From NCBI GenBank assembly GCA_035079385.1, contig JAVHKY010000052.1:7812001-7876000 (forward strand): a stretch of DNA of 64,000 bases. Direction: 5' to 3'. Source of the stretch: Aspidiotus rigidus (taxonomy: Eukaryota; Arthropoda; Insecta; Hemiptera; Diaspididae). The notes beneath the pieces are model-generated. The model was not told where the DNA came from. It saw nothing but the letters and a program-made list of their open reading frames with translations, and did not search any database. Positions within the stretch are counted from its first letter, which is position 1; the number at the start of each line of letters is the position of its first letter. Below, piece by piece: positions 21,843-32,849 of this stretch. Both the position numbers and the translations under genes were made by a program.

Positions 21843-23069
21843 TTATTTTATCATACTCTTGACCTGAGGGAAGAGCTGTTTGTGTATCAATGACTCAAAT
21901 ATTTTTGCTGGTAGGGGGATTATAGAAAGGGGTCTGTGATTTGTTATCTCTGCGGTTAATTCACTTTTTGGTACCGGAGCAGTCCTTGATATCTTCCACT
22001 TCCGAGGCAAGGTTTTGCTGCTCATACATAAGTTGAAAATATGAGTAAGAGGGGCCGCTAACATTTTTTTGAAGCCTTTATAGATATAGGTAGGAATTTG
22101 GTCAGGCCCTAAAGTCGGCTTAGCCTTTAATTGTTTAATGGCTAACTCAACATCTGCTTCAGTGAGTTGGGTGAGGTCTATTGTCGAGCAGTCGGTGTAC
22201 ATTTGATCTTGAGCTGGCCCCCCATACGATTGAAAGTCATCAGAGGGTGCCACATACACAGAGGAAAAATAGGTTGCAAAGGCCTCTACAATTAGGCTAT
22301 GCTTATGAAGTATTTTACCCTTGTATATTTTTGAGTCTACTGAATTGGGGTTCCTCTCACTTTTGCTTTTTATATATTGCCAGAAGTTGGTAGGATTTCG
22401 TCCGAAGCCTTCTTCTGAGGAACTGAGGTATGTTTTATGCGCTACTTTTATTCCATTCTTTAGGGTTTTCCGAAACTCCTTATACTTGTTAATATTATTT
22501 ATGGTATTAATCTTTTTCAACTTTCGTCGTGCCCTTTCCTTTGCTTTTAGAAGAGAGATTATTTCCTTTGTAAACCATGGGAAGTACTTCCTGCAGGCAC
22601 TTCTTATTTTTGTGGTTGGCACAGTTTTGTCAATGATCTCATCCATGGAAGACTGGAAATACTGTGCGGCTTCATCGGGGTCCTCAAGATTGTGTAGGTT
22701 GTCCCAACGTCTGGCAGCATCAAGGTCATACATTTGTTGAAAATTTGCCCTAGTGTAGCATAATCGGGTCTCACCATGCCAATTAGTTTTCTGACATATC
22801 TTTCTAGGTTTTACAATAGGAATGGATAAACTAAGAGGAGGGTGATACAAATCTTCTCTTTTTATAATTGATTCTGTCCTATTTACCTCTAGGTTTAGTA
22901 TATCTGTCATTACTAGATCCAAAATACATCCATATTCATTTAGGACCGTGTTATATGATTTGAGATTGTTCACATGAATAAAGACATAGAGGGTTGCGGC
23001 CTTACTACACCTGATTTGCATATTGTGAGAGGGGTATTTCTGGTCTGTATGACGGTATATTGAAGTCAC
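21843..23069 (-). pseudogene. LINE ORF2, endonuclease end and RT N-terminal part
   Basis: About 400 codons with ILDLVMTD from the end of the endonuclease, a Lys/Arg-rich linker (KARRKLKKIN), GFGRNPTNFWQYIKSK, and the first RT motif with LGPDQIPTYIYK and HRPLSIIPLPAKIFESL. The frame overlaps 23066-23716 by four bases, and the phosphoesterase motif LLGDFNIP is present in a different frame at 23059-23076, so a frameshift separates the pieces. Confidence 0.85.
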
Positions 23070-23716
23070 CTAACAGAATACGTATTCCTTTTCAAACAGC
23101 TTGGATATGTGGATAATCGAAGATCACAAATATGTGTATATGTATTGACTGATGTATTAGGGGAGAAATAGACGATAACTCCATTTAGTTTTTTGGCCAG
23201 GTGAGGCACCGATATTTTTACCGACAAATATTCACATTCATTATCAAGTATACGTGGTATAATCTCCTCTCTGGCATGTAGTTCCATTTTTACTGCAAGG
23301 AGTACACCTCCTCCCCTAGTGAGACCTGTGACGTCACGATTTCTGTCTTCTCTAAAAACCCTGTACGAGGAGTGAAGGAGCTCGGCTGTATAAATTCCCT
23401 CCCACAACCATGTTTCTGTTAAGCCATATATACAGTAATCCTTTGTTAGTGTGTTGAGATAAAAATCATTAATTCTTGTTCTCAGACCTCTGACATTCTG
23501 ATACAAAACAGTTATCTCCTGACGAGTTGTACTATTAGAAGGGATAGGCAACGGTGGCGACAACAGATGACATTGTCTACTTATGTTCATACTAAGAGAA
23601 AAAAAAAAAGAAAAAATAATTAAGCAAAATGTTATTACGTTGCAGTTGCTCCATTTCAATTCATTTACGCTAAATAATCTAATCCAAGTGAGAATAGTTT
23701 GGTTGAATATCCGCAC
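23066..23716 (-). pseudogene. LINE ORF2, APE-type endonuclease N-terminal part
   Basis: After an N-terminal tail of unclear meaning, the frame reads ITVLYQNVRGLRTRINDF, IYGLTETWLW and RGGGVLLAV. These are the Asn, Glu and GG strands of the apurinic/apyrimidinic endonuclease fold that nicks target DNA for LINE integration. The frame breaks before the GDFN motif. Confidence 0.85.
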
Positions 23717-23737
23717 TGTTGCTTTGTACCATTTGAA

Positions 23738-24313
23738 TCAACAAAATAAATTCTGCCATCTATACCTAGTCCATGTATTGCGTTGTCCGTATTTTTCTTT
23801 TGCCGATTTGTATGCAATCCTATTGGTCCCTGTGAGGTCCTCTCTGATAACTATTATAGATCCCTTTAATTTTCGCTTATTGAAGAAAACGCGCCTAAGT
23901 GCGTTATATGTAGCAAATTTCACAATAATTGGTCGAGTTCTAGATTGTTCACCATTTTTGGAAGCCCTGCCCAGTCGCCCTAATCTACGAGATCGACAGA
24001 TTTCGGATTTATCAATTGTAACACCGAGCTTCTCCTTTACGATTTTTTGAACTATCACATCAGTATCTTTAGGGCCCTCGCTTTGATTCTCGGGTATACC
24101 ATAAGAACGTAGTGAATTTTGCCTCGTATATTGCTCTAGATTGTTGATTGATTCTGCATGCGAGGATAACGTCTCCTGCACTTCGCTAAAATAAGATGTC
24201 AACAATGATGTCACTACTTCCTTGACCGCTTTAGTTAAGTTCTGCTCGATAGTTTTTAAGATGCTGGTAATCCCAGGGATATCCTTTATCGCTGTTTTCA
24301 CTGCGCTACTCAC
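23738..24313 (-). pseudogene. LINE ORF1 (RNA-binding protein) C-terminal part
   Basis: About 190 codons with a coiled-coil-like start, LEQYTRQNSLRSYGIPE, DTDVIVQKIVKEKLGV, and RPIIVKFATYNALRRVFFN. It ends with VIREDLT and REKYG-like text. This is the RRM-like ORF1 protein carried by many insect LINEs, which coats the RNA. The final residues look out of frame, and the upstream part (24314-24540) is also probably coding but shifted. Confidence 0.75.
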
Positions 24314-24785
24314 TGAAGCAGCAACTGTCGATGGGCTTAAAGGTTGAAAGTTCGGGATTGATACGAGTATTTTCCGACGGGCTTATAACTGAGGATGGAT
24401 GCAAATTATTTTCCGATTTTTTCCCCGATCTACTTACAGTATTTGATGGAACTCTATTGTTGAGATGAGCACCCGTTTGGCTTTGTAGAAATGTATCCGT
24501 TATTATAGTGTTTTCTGTTTTACCTTGCTTAAACGTGTCGATTACACTGTCAAAATGAACTTTGAGTTATCTTTTCACAACAACAAAAAAACTAGTATAC
24601 TCATAGTAATGTATACGCTACAATGAGTCACAACAAGAACAGTTGGATGTTCAACACGTAAAACACGACCAGACACAGCGTTGCTATCCGCATCAGACTA
24701 GAAAAAATGAGACAATACGAATTTCATTGTTCATCATAGAAGGAAGTATTTTTCAAGAGATTGTACGAGTATCATTCACGAGATC

Positions 24786-24899
24786 TGTAACGGATAAAGT
24801 GGCTCGACCAATGACCGGGAGCGCTGTCAAAAATATAGCTCGTGATGTGCTATAGATTATGTATGAGTAGCGCTGCAACGTTGTGACAGGAACGCCACA
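24786..24899 (-). repeat. 3' LTR of the TRIM-like element
   Basis: A 114-base direct-repeat copy, about 90% alike to 25566-25695, ending in CCACA where the MITE's target duplication begins. Confidence 0.75.
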
Positions 24900-24900
24900 T

Positions 24901-25132
24901 TAAGGCACTATAGTACGATACGTATGCTGGCCTGATAACACGGAGACGACGTTTAGGTTATAACTAGGTAGAAACACGTTTCACGTAACGTCGCGGAACT
25001 GACGAGTGTCGTCGGTACCCACCGGTTGCATTCGCTGTCGCGTGATGTTACACGAGCCATATTCCTACCTTATAGCCTAAAAGTCGTCTCCGTGTTATCA
25101 GTCCAGCATACCTATCGTACTATAGTGCCTTA
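24901..25132. mobile_element. 232-bp palindromic MITE with 7-bp TSD
   Basis: The inverted ends of about 50 bases begin TAAGGCACTATAGTACGATA. GCCACAT flanks both sides (24894-24900, 25133-25139). The ends are shared with the large nested element at 44212-48038. The insertion point is exactly the LTR/internal junction of the TRIM-like element. Confidence 0.9.
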
Positions 25133-25565
25133 GCCACATCTCGTCCCTCTCTGAAAAGCGGAGTGTGCGTTGCTGAAAGTCGAAATGAGAACTGTATTAT
25201 GCGTGTTGTCTGAATGTATTTGAATGATTCGGATGATTGATGCATGTAGAAACGAGATTTGAATGCTGTGTCATGATAATCTGAACGATGTGCGCTGTAA
25301 TGAATCGAATGATGCCTGCTGAAAATGTTTCATTGTGATGGCACGATAATGTAACGATTGAGTAGAAAATTGGATATAGTTGAACGAAAGCATTATTTTT
25401 GTGAGTAAGAAATAAGCTCCAGCCTCGTTATAGCTGCCAGTACCCTCACTACTAGTGCCTGCCATTACCAAGTGAGTCTTGATGGACTTACACGGGCTTA
25501 CCGTTCGGATGCTTGGGTACCAGACGCATTTCCAAAGAGATAGGTACTCTGTCACAGTTGCCAAT

Positions 25566-25695
25566 TGTAACGGATAAGGTGGCTTGACCGATGACCGGGA
25601 GCGCTGTCAAAAATATAGCTCGTGATGTACTATGTAGGCAGAGTGCCATAGATTATGTACGAGTAGTGCTGCAACGTTGTGACAGGAACGCCACA
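25566..25695 (-). repeat. 5' LTR of the TRIM-like element
   Basis: A 130-base direct repeat of 24786-24899, followed on the minus strand by AT and the primer-site-like TGGCAACTGTGACAGAG. Confidence 0.75.
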
Positions 25696-25699
25696 GATC

Positions 25700-26737
25700 C
25701 GCTATGAACCTTACCCGCCTGTACAAGCTTTACCCAAGCTGACGGCCTGGAATCAACGAACGCTTACCTACATCTACAAGTAGAGAATTTATTGCTACAA
25801 GGTTCACAATGTACAGCCAAGGCACAAGTATTCCGTCTGAAAAAGGCAACTTCATACATGTTATGATGTCACCATTCAATTCAATAATATGTTGTCCTTT
25901 TACATACTCCTTCAATGGGAGAATTCCTTATTGTCAATCATCGGTCAACAACCACACGTTTTAACGATATCTTCGAATTTTGAACATCATTCAGCTCTCC
26001 TATATAAGACCGAATAGGCATTGTATAGGTATATAAATTTTATTGCATGTACAGTATTTAGTACGTCAGCACACAATATTTTTATCACACTTTCCACAAT
26101 ATTACCTAAATACCTTCTCATGCTACTCATGCAAACAGTTGAAACGCAGAGTGTAAAATTTTTACTAACATTTCACAATTATCTTCAAGATACTCAAAGT
26201 AATCTTTCCGCGCATTTTAGTAGGAGGGTGGATAGTGTGACGTGCTACTTCCATTCTAATTTCAATATAACGTCACAATTCGCTAAATCAGAGAAACTAT
26301 CCATATTTCTCGTTGTCAAAGTCGCGTTGTAGATATGTTTTGAAGACATGCTGTATAAACAGGAAAGAATACTGTTAGTTCATATCTCCGCTTTTGTACA
26401 TGCATAATTCTACAAATTCACGAAAGGCGAGTTGAAATAGCCTACAGATAACGTATTTATCGTCATAATCGATCAAGCTGCGAGAATATCATCTTGTTTT
26501 GTAGGTATTTACTACTAAATTGTAGCCGAGCGGATTAGTCTAGGGTAATTCTAGCATACTGTATATTAGGCCTAGTATCATAAATACTGAAGGTCAACAT
26601 TTTTTGAAGTCCCTAAAGTAGGTCAAGATCGTTGAGACGTCATAAAGCGTCATGTCCCGTTACGTTACGCAGATTTCTGACTGACTCCCAGCCCGAAGAT
26701 AATTATGTATATATGTTACGCCGAATTTGGGCAATTG
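25700..26737. other. KYAT intron, AT-rich, no gene seen
   Basis: Several sub-100-codon frames occur on both strands without any domain. Near 26560 a piece with ATACTGTATATTAGGC matches the dispersed family at 18660 and 53560. Confidence 0.4.
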
Positions 26738-28101
26738 CACAATGCGCGCAGTCTTCAACATTTTTACCAAATTCGCACAGTCATTAACCACTTTGCTGAC
26801 AGCACTCAGTCGGCATTGTAATTGCCAAATCTGCGCAAAATGCTGACGAGTGCGCGCGAATGGCAATACTTAAGTGTAGATTGCGCGCATTCAGCAAGTT
26901 ATCATTTTTAGTGGTACCCTGAATTTGTGCAGGCAACAGGTGCGCGCAGTTAAAAGAAGTTCTCCCGAATTCATGCATAGAAAAATGTATTGGGAATACG
27001 TAGGCAAAAAATTTAGACTTGGTAATTAGTTTTGAAGTGTGAATCATTCGCATAGACTAGCTCAACCAGAACCTCATTAGGAATATACCTGTTTAAGACG
27101 GTGAAGCCTTCATTATTCCGGTGACGTATGATTTTGATATTCCAAAGCCATACGTTGAAAGTATGAGTTCTCTTATGAAGGAGGGTACCAGACCCCTCTT
27201 TGACCCTGTGGCCATTTTTGATAAGGTGATCGGCAAAAGGTGAGTCACCCAAGTTACCCTTCTCCCACGCTTTTTTATGCTCATCAATTCTTATTTGGAG
27301 CTGACGGCCAGTCATTCCTACATAAACTCTAGGGCAATCGTTGCAGGCTTTGCTGTATAAACCACTCCTCTCGGCTAGAGGAATGGGGTCCTTTAATTTC
27401 GCAAATAAACTTTTTACTGTGTTAGTATTATAAAATACCGGTCGGAACCCGAAAGGATTGAGCACACGGCCCAACTTCAACAAAAATCAACCCAAGTATA
27501 AGGAAGGGATCCAACGTTTCCTCCTATCTAGGTTTGAATCCCTGGGGAGGGAGGTGGTAGAAATCATTAAGTCAATGTCCACTCTCACTTGGTTCACTCT
27601 AGGCTGGTGCTTGATTGTCTCTAGTTCCTTCAGAAAAGTTTCCTGACTCAAGGTATAATTTGATTAGACAGGAAAAAACTGGGTGCAGTAAGTCAGATTC
27701 GTAGACTGTATTCACTCATTTATCACACGATAATATGTATTGGATAAACTTGTTCTTATCTCCGGGTGACGTTCCATTCAAGTATTACAGGTAGTGTGCT
27801 TTGTATTTGTACATAATTGATATGGCAAAGGTTATCGTACAATTCTTTGGTTTTAAATGAAAAAATCAGCGAGTTTCAAAATGCGCATATTCCGCGGTAA
27901 AATATTACAGAGTCAATGTTAAAAAAGCTGTACAAGAATGCGCGCATTTCCCATAAAAATATTGCCGAATTCTAGTAAAAAAATACGTTTTCATCATTCA
28001 TTGCACGCAGTCTGCAAAAAATTTTTGGGATGCGCCCTGTCAACAAAGTGGTTAATGACTGCGCGCATTCGGTGACATCACTGAAGACTGCGCGCATTGT
28101 G
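26738..28101. mobile_element. TIR element enclosing a Penelope-like fragment
   Basis: Inverted arms of about 65 bases lie at 26738-26802 and 28037-28101. Both share CACAATGCGCGCAGTCTTCA at the tip and CAGTCATTAACCACTTTG inside. GCGCGCATTC-type motifs recur through the ends. The middle holds the Penelope-like endonuclease fragment in antisense. Either Penelope inserted into a MITE, or the arms belong to the Penelope copy, since Penelope-like elements often sit between inverted or direct terminal repeats. No TSD was fixed. Confidence 0.65.
27013..27483 (-). pseudogene. Penelope-like element C-terminal GIY-YIG endonuclease
   Basis: About 155 codons: LGRVLNPFGFRPVFYNTNTV, LKDPIPLAERSGLYSK, CNDCPRVYVGMTGRQLQIR, then DEHKKAW and FADHLIKNGH. 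'SG.Y...C..C...Y.G.TGR....R..EH ... FA.H....GH' is the linker-CCHH plus GIY-YIG nuclease of Penelope-like retroelements (here GLY and YVG). RT is missing. Just upstream (27484-27530) related text continues in another frame after a stop, so the copy is decayed and 5'-truncated. Confidence 0.85.
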
Positions 28102-28398
28102 TTATTTCCAATGAATGGTGAATCGTTGATCGAAATTGTAAACATAATATAATATCTTTATTAGGAAAAAACGATTTTCAAATTACGGTCTTAGGACTAA
28201 GTTGAATTTCGCATCGGGTAAGTTGACTGAAACAAACCTCGCTTGATCATCCTCATCTTACTAGTTTGTGGTTGTTGTGTTGTTCGGTCTGTCCGCAAAT
28301 AGGGTCGTCAACATACCTATACCGTGAGCTCTTTTTTCTTTTCTTTTTTTCCCTACAGATAAAATTTAAATATTGTCGACAATTTTGTTTGTATACAG

Positions 28399-28461
28399 AC
28401 TGAAGAAACATTGAACGAGGGCGCTCAAAATCTAGAGAAACTGAAATCATTTCTAAATTGA
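28399..28461 (+). CDS. Kyat: Kynurenine aminotransferase-like gene, last coding exon
   Basis: The acceptor is TTGTTTGTATACAG. Twenty codons and TGA (28459-28461) read TEETLNEGAQNLEKLKSFLN. It joins 14546 in phase 0, giving ..IRFCFIK-TEETLNEGAQNLEKL. That is the expected end of the family, where 'KD..TL..A...L..' closes the C-terminal helix. The preceding intron is about 13.85 kb and nearly all transposon-derived. The 3' UTR follows; an AATAAA occurs near 29036. Confidence 0.8.
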   Translation, partial: TEETLNEGAQNLEKLKSFLN

Positions 28462-29074
28462 GGAACTCCATCCGTCGAAGACAAGGATTTAATTGTTGTT
28501 TGTACCTTTGTAAGTCATTGGTAAATGAAAGTTTGATAGAATAATTTCTTCTTTTTTTTTCGTCGTTATCACTTCAAAACTAACGAACGATTTGTCGATT
28601 TCAAGTTTCTTTAGCATTAGGATTTATATGTAAGTAAGATTTTGTAAATTCGTAAAATAGGCTTAAGTCGATTAACAGTAAGATATTTTAAGGAAAATGT
28701 AAAAATAATTTCGTTATTCATAAAATAACTAAGACATTTAGAAAGTAATTAGTCATTTTTCAAATTAACGCTAAAATTACCGGTCAAACATCAAACAAAA
28801 TTTCTCGTTTCCTCATTTGCTCAAAGAACGCAGTGAAGCAGCGTTAGACAAAATATCTGGCAATTTTAGGAATTTTTTACATTATTATACAGCTGATCGG
28901 GAATACGTTTGAAGTTGATTTAGCGTACTATTGCCAGGACAGGCTTCTTAATTCCAGAAAATTGTTCTCACTTTGGATACTGCGGTTCTCGCGTCAATTT
29001 TCGAATCATAAATTTTTGTACGCTAGTAATTCACAAAATAAATATTGAGACATTTGTTTGGACAAGATAGTTTA

Positions 29075-29458
29075 GTGAGTGAAGAAACCGTTTGATTTGA
29101 AGAAAAAGTGGATCACTTCTAAAAAACTTTATGGGTATGTAACTCACATTTAAAAAAACCAAGGTCTTTTATTCGTTGAAAAATTTCAATTTTTTTTGTC
29201 CTCACTCATAGAAAGTACATCATTCGCGGTTCAACAAATTTTGCGGCTTGGGATGAATTCGTCAGTCTTTATCATGATCTTTCAAAGCACGTTGCTTGTC
29301 ATTTAAATACATTGGTTGGAATACAGAAGGATCGAAGTTTGCAAAAATTTGTAGCACAATAAGTTCTGGGATACGAAAGTTCTGATATTGACGCGAGATG
29401 CATTGTGTTGAAACCCCGATCTTATGGAAAATTGTACCATTTCTTCAGATATCAGTAA
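29075..29458 (+). other. Coding-like stretch, unknown, two possible exons
   Basis: An open stretch ends ..KKKWITSKKLYG at a donor-like ATGG|GTATGT (29135). A pyrimidine-rich acceptor TCCTCACTCATAG ends at 29211. Joining them keeps the frame and gives KYIIRGSTNFAAWDEF then LYHDLSKHVACHL and LQKFVAQ before TAA (29360-29362). The same frame stays open after that stop to TAA at 29456 (GYESSDIDARCIVLKPRSYG). The composition looks protein-like, but I do not recognise a family. It may be a relic exon of a neighbouring gene or of a transposon. Confidence 0.3.
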
Positions 29459-30530
29459 GTTCCATTTCCTGTCGCTGAGTCAAAAAACCGTATGTTGGGA
29501 ACACGGCCGCTGTTGGGGGAGCGGATTGTGAGGGGAGCCGCGCAATAAATCGTGTTCTTCATCCAAAATCCAATGAGGCCGCAATCAAAAGTACGAGAAT
29601 ATGGATAGATTTTGTCCAGTGAGCCTCCAAACTTGACTACGTGTCGACAAATTTTGAACTTTTCTATAGCTCTTCAACGCCCAAGATTACTGGTTCTTGA
29701 TGAATTTCCGACAAATTAAAATTACCAAATTTAAAAATTAGCAGCAATATAATGGTTGTATCACCATATCTTATACTCCGGAGCCAACTCTCTCAATTCC
29801 TCGAGAATCGAGGAATCTTGTTTTTCAATATTTCCTTAAATTAGTAATCACGAGTGCGTGTTGTGAAAATATCACGAAAAAGGTAAGAAGAAAAAAAGAT
29901 TGCATACTTGATTTCACAGCGTATTTTTAATTTTCTATAATTTTTCTCGTGTACGCTTCATGTCTTATTGTTTTGAAAAATTCGCGCCTTAATGTATTTT
30001 GAATCGCATACCTACCAAAAGTTGTTATGCACAATTGAAGACGCAGCTGAAATTAACGTGCGAACAAATGAGACAAACTACTAACAGACTGAGTGCTCGG
30101 AACAAAGTACTCATCTCATTAAAAATAATTGACCGTACAGTTATCGTTTATTGCGTTAATGTTTTTTTTTTTTCAATTGTTCCTTTCATTCTAATGAAAT
30201 AAAAGAATAACTTGGATGCAAAGCCTACAGTGCAAGTTTCACACTTTGAGAATTAAATATACAATCTTGATAGCGACAGTCTGTATAAGTATTTTACAAC
30301 TTTTGTAGCACACGGTTTCTTAGGGGCCAATGGAACTTGAAACTGTACCGCGTGAATACATTAGTGGAAGGTGAATTATGTTCATTACATAACTTTTCGT
30401 GTACTTAGGAACATATACAAGTCAGTACCTACCTTAGACCTGAATATGTCCATTTCAGTAATTGTTTTTCTAATCCGATGAAATCGCGCAGATCTCTGCT
30501 TGCAGTCTATAATTATCAGTTTCTTTTCAG

Positions 30531-30714
30531 CGTCGGTGAATTGGTTTAATAAATTTGCCAAATAATTATGACTGACGACTACGATACGGTTATCAAGTAC
30601 AAACTGTCCAAAGCCATAAATGGAGAAAATATGGGTTCGGTGTCAAAGAATACTTCTGTAGAAGGACAAACCGAGAAGGAGTATAGACGTTCATCCAAAA
30701 ATGTATTACCCCAG
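30531..30714 (+). CDS. First coding exon of an unidentified host gene (possibly a Tret1-like transporter)
   Basis: The acceptor TTCTTTTCAG ends at 30530. A short 5' UTR leads to ATG at 30568, and 49 codons (MTDDYDTVIKYKLSK.. to RRSSKNVLPQ) end exactly in phase 0 at CAG|GTAAGG. A polar N-terminus ending in 'LPQ' before an intron recalls trehalose/sugar transporters of the Tret1 group, whose next exon starts with the first membrane helix. That is inference; no membrane exon was found. A possible alternative next exon is at 31160-31231. The gene would lie head-to-tail with KYAT. Confidence 0.45.
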
Positions 30715-31159
30715 GTAAGGAGATTACAAATATCAGAGTCTTTTTAAAACGTATTAATTCATGAGACACCGATAAGTACCTACTTTAAAATGGAGGGGAC
30801 ACGAACATTATTTTGTACACAAAAGTAAAATTTTTCAAATTACAAGTATTGTGTACCTAAATTTAGTTTCACAAATTTACAATCAAGTACCATTTGAAAT
30901 AATTGCCTTCGTAAAGAAATATTTTTGAAAAAGTTAGATAAGAATACCTATAGTCAACTTTTTTAAAAGGAAAAGTATGGATTGCTGGAATATATGAGAG
31001 AAAAATAGATGAAGATTTCATTACAAAAACAAACTGATTGCTGAGGTGAAAAAAAAGAAAAATGACAAGTGAAAAGAAGAAAAATCTAGGAAAACACATT
31101 TCATTCATTTCATAAGCGTGAAAAAAAAACAGCTAATTATCCCTCATTTTTCATTATAG

Positions 31160-31231
31160 GTATATTTTGATCAAATATATGAATATTTCCTATATGAGAA
31201 CGAGGAAAAAAATTCTTACACAGCTGCTTAA
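31160..31231 (+). other. Possible terminal exon, 23 codons and stop
   Basis: After the acceptor CATTTTTCATTATAG the frame that would follow 30714 reads VYFDQIYEYFLYENEEKNSY and stops at 31229. It is compatible in phase with the exon at 30714. It could be an alternative short 3' exon or chance; the sequence is AT-rich and the peptide is low in complexity. Confidence 0.2.
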
Positions 31232-31259
31232 CCAACACACGACTTTTCACCTCAGCCTG

Positions 31260-31680
31260 AAATTAAGCATTGCGTTTGAATCCTATCCCAGAATGTTTCA
31301 TTTTCCATTTTATTCCACAAATTGTTCTGTTGATAAGACTTATATCCTCACCATACCTTCTACCTCTCCTACCATTGATCCATTCTTGATCGTCTCCAAT
31401 TCCCTGGTACCTATCTCTTAACCCAACCCCCAGCCGCTCTTTTTCTCATCCACTCATTAATTGTATTCACCTTCTCGTCATCCTCTTCTAGGCAAACTCC
31501 ATCCTAATATTCTTCATCTGGGAACGTAGCCACAAGGGCATCTCAGGGAACGAAAAAAATAAATAAAAAATGAAGTCGAACAAGCAAGAAATCACCCATC
31601 ACTCAACTCCTCTTTCCTTCCATCACACTCTGATTTCTCTAAACACATCAATAAAAATATAACACCCAGGAAGCCTGTTT
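31260..31680. repeat. Diverged copy of the dispersed repeat family
   Basis: Shares TTCTTCATCTGGGAA, ATTGTATTCAC and the ACTCCATCC neighbourhood with 18720-18850, 53640-53750 and 55140-55280, in the same order. Confidence 0.6.
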
Positions 31681-32120
31681 TGCAATTACCTAGTCGAATC
31701 TCAAAGCAGATAAGACATGTATGTTCTGGCGCACTTAGGCCTATTGGTATCTCTAAATTAATGAACGATTTTCTCATTTTTTCATCTCTCGGAAAAAATC
31801 CTCGAAATCCTCTAATTTTCATACTGTTTAGCTGTTTTTAGAACAAATAATGAATAATTTCACTATTTTTTTCAAAGATTCAAGAACTTTTGTATCATTC
31901 TCCTCTATTTTTAACCCACGTAGAGGAACTCCTCTATAAAGTTGCACAATTGAGCTACATGTAATTTTTTTCTGCACAAGCTTTCAAATCATTGCACAAA
32001 TTTTACTCCTGCAAGAGATTTTTTCTGTTCTAGCGCACTTGCTGGGAATAGATTTTAGATGAAGACTTGTAAATTTTTTCACCCTGTCTATTTTGTTGCT
32101 TTTATAGTAAATAAGGAATA

Positions 32121-32367
32121 CAGTACACTTCCGATTATCCGACGTCCAATTATCCGACCAGCCGTATTATTCGACCCCAAAAATTTACTCCCGATTATCC
32201 GACCTCTCGATTAACCGAACTGTTTCCGTATTATCCGAACCGTAATTTTTCCAACCTCCGTATTATCTGAACTCTCTCCGCGTTATCCGAACCGGATTTT
32301 TATCCGAACTTTTTATTATCCGAACCACCCATTACCCCAGTTAGGTCGGATAATCGGAAGTGTACTG
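32121..32367. mobile_element. Tigger/pogo-like MITE
   Basis: Inverted ends CAGTACACTTCCGATTATCC and complement, flanked by TA on each side (32119-32120, 32368-32369). The interior is made of repeated TTATCCGAAC-type motifs. CAGT....CGATTATCCGA is a classic Tigger/pogo end and TA the matching target. Length is 247 bp with no coding capacity. Confidence 0.9.
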
Positions 32368-32849
32368 TAATTTCACTCTTTTTTCATCTCCACTAATTCA
32401 AAATTTTCAGAACATTTATTTTTTTTTAGCTATCATAGGTGAACTCTACCTCAAATAAAAAAAATTAGTCTTTTTTTCTATAATCTCACGTATTTAGTTT
32501 GATTCTCTAGCAAGTGATCAATTTCTCTAGTGTGAATAGGTATATTTGAAAAAAGTACCGGTAGTAATTTAAAAGGAATATTTCAACCTTTCTCTCTGTT
32601 TCTCATGTAGGAGTTGAGAGCTACCAATGCTTAAATATTATTCATAGGTTTTAAGGAAAAACCCGTCTCAAAATCTGTTTAAAACCTATCCAAAACCTTC
32701 TAGAAACCTTTTCAAATACAACTTGGTATGTTCAGACTACGTTCAAAATACATCTGACCTCAAATATGTTCAAATTTACATTCAGACTACATTCAAATTC
32801 CAAAATGAAACCTTCCAAAATTCAAAACCTTCTAAAATTTCAAGATAAT

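Larger units (their letters stand above)
20658..24560 (-). mobile_element. Jockey/CR1-group LINE, broken
   Basis: A nearly full-length non-LTR retrotransposon in antisense to KYAT, with ORF1 (about 24313-23738) and ORF2 (about 23716-20682) on the minus strand. Its 3' end abuts a 26-base A-run (20632-20657, + strand) inside the dispersed repeat; on the element's own strand that run is poly(T), so it is not a normal LINE tail. The 5' edge is uncertain. Frameshifts and an internal deletion make it non-functional. Confidence 0.8.
24786..25695 (-). mobile_element. TRIM-like miniature LTR element
   Basis: Two direct LTRs (24786-24899 and 25566-25695), each TGTGGCG...GTTACA on the minus strand, enclose about 425 non-coding bases (after removing a MITE). 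A primer-site-like TGGCAACTGTGACAGAG sits two bases inside the right LTR (25547-25563). A purine tract AGAGAGGGACGAG (minus) abuts the left LTR (25140-25152). The flanks carry GATC on both sides (24782-24785, 25696-25699). With no gag or pol, it is a non-autonomous miniature. The right LTR has 16 bases that the left lacks. Confidence 0.75.

Noticed and set aside
25271..25564. 97-codon minus-strand frame across the TRIM interior
   Set aside because: It has no ATG at its start (the first codon is TTG), overlaps the primer site and has no domain.
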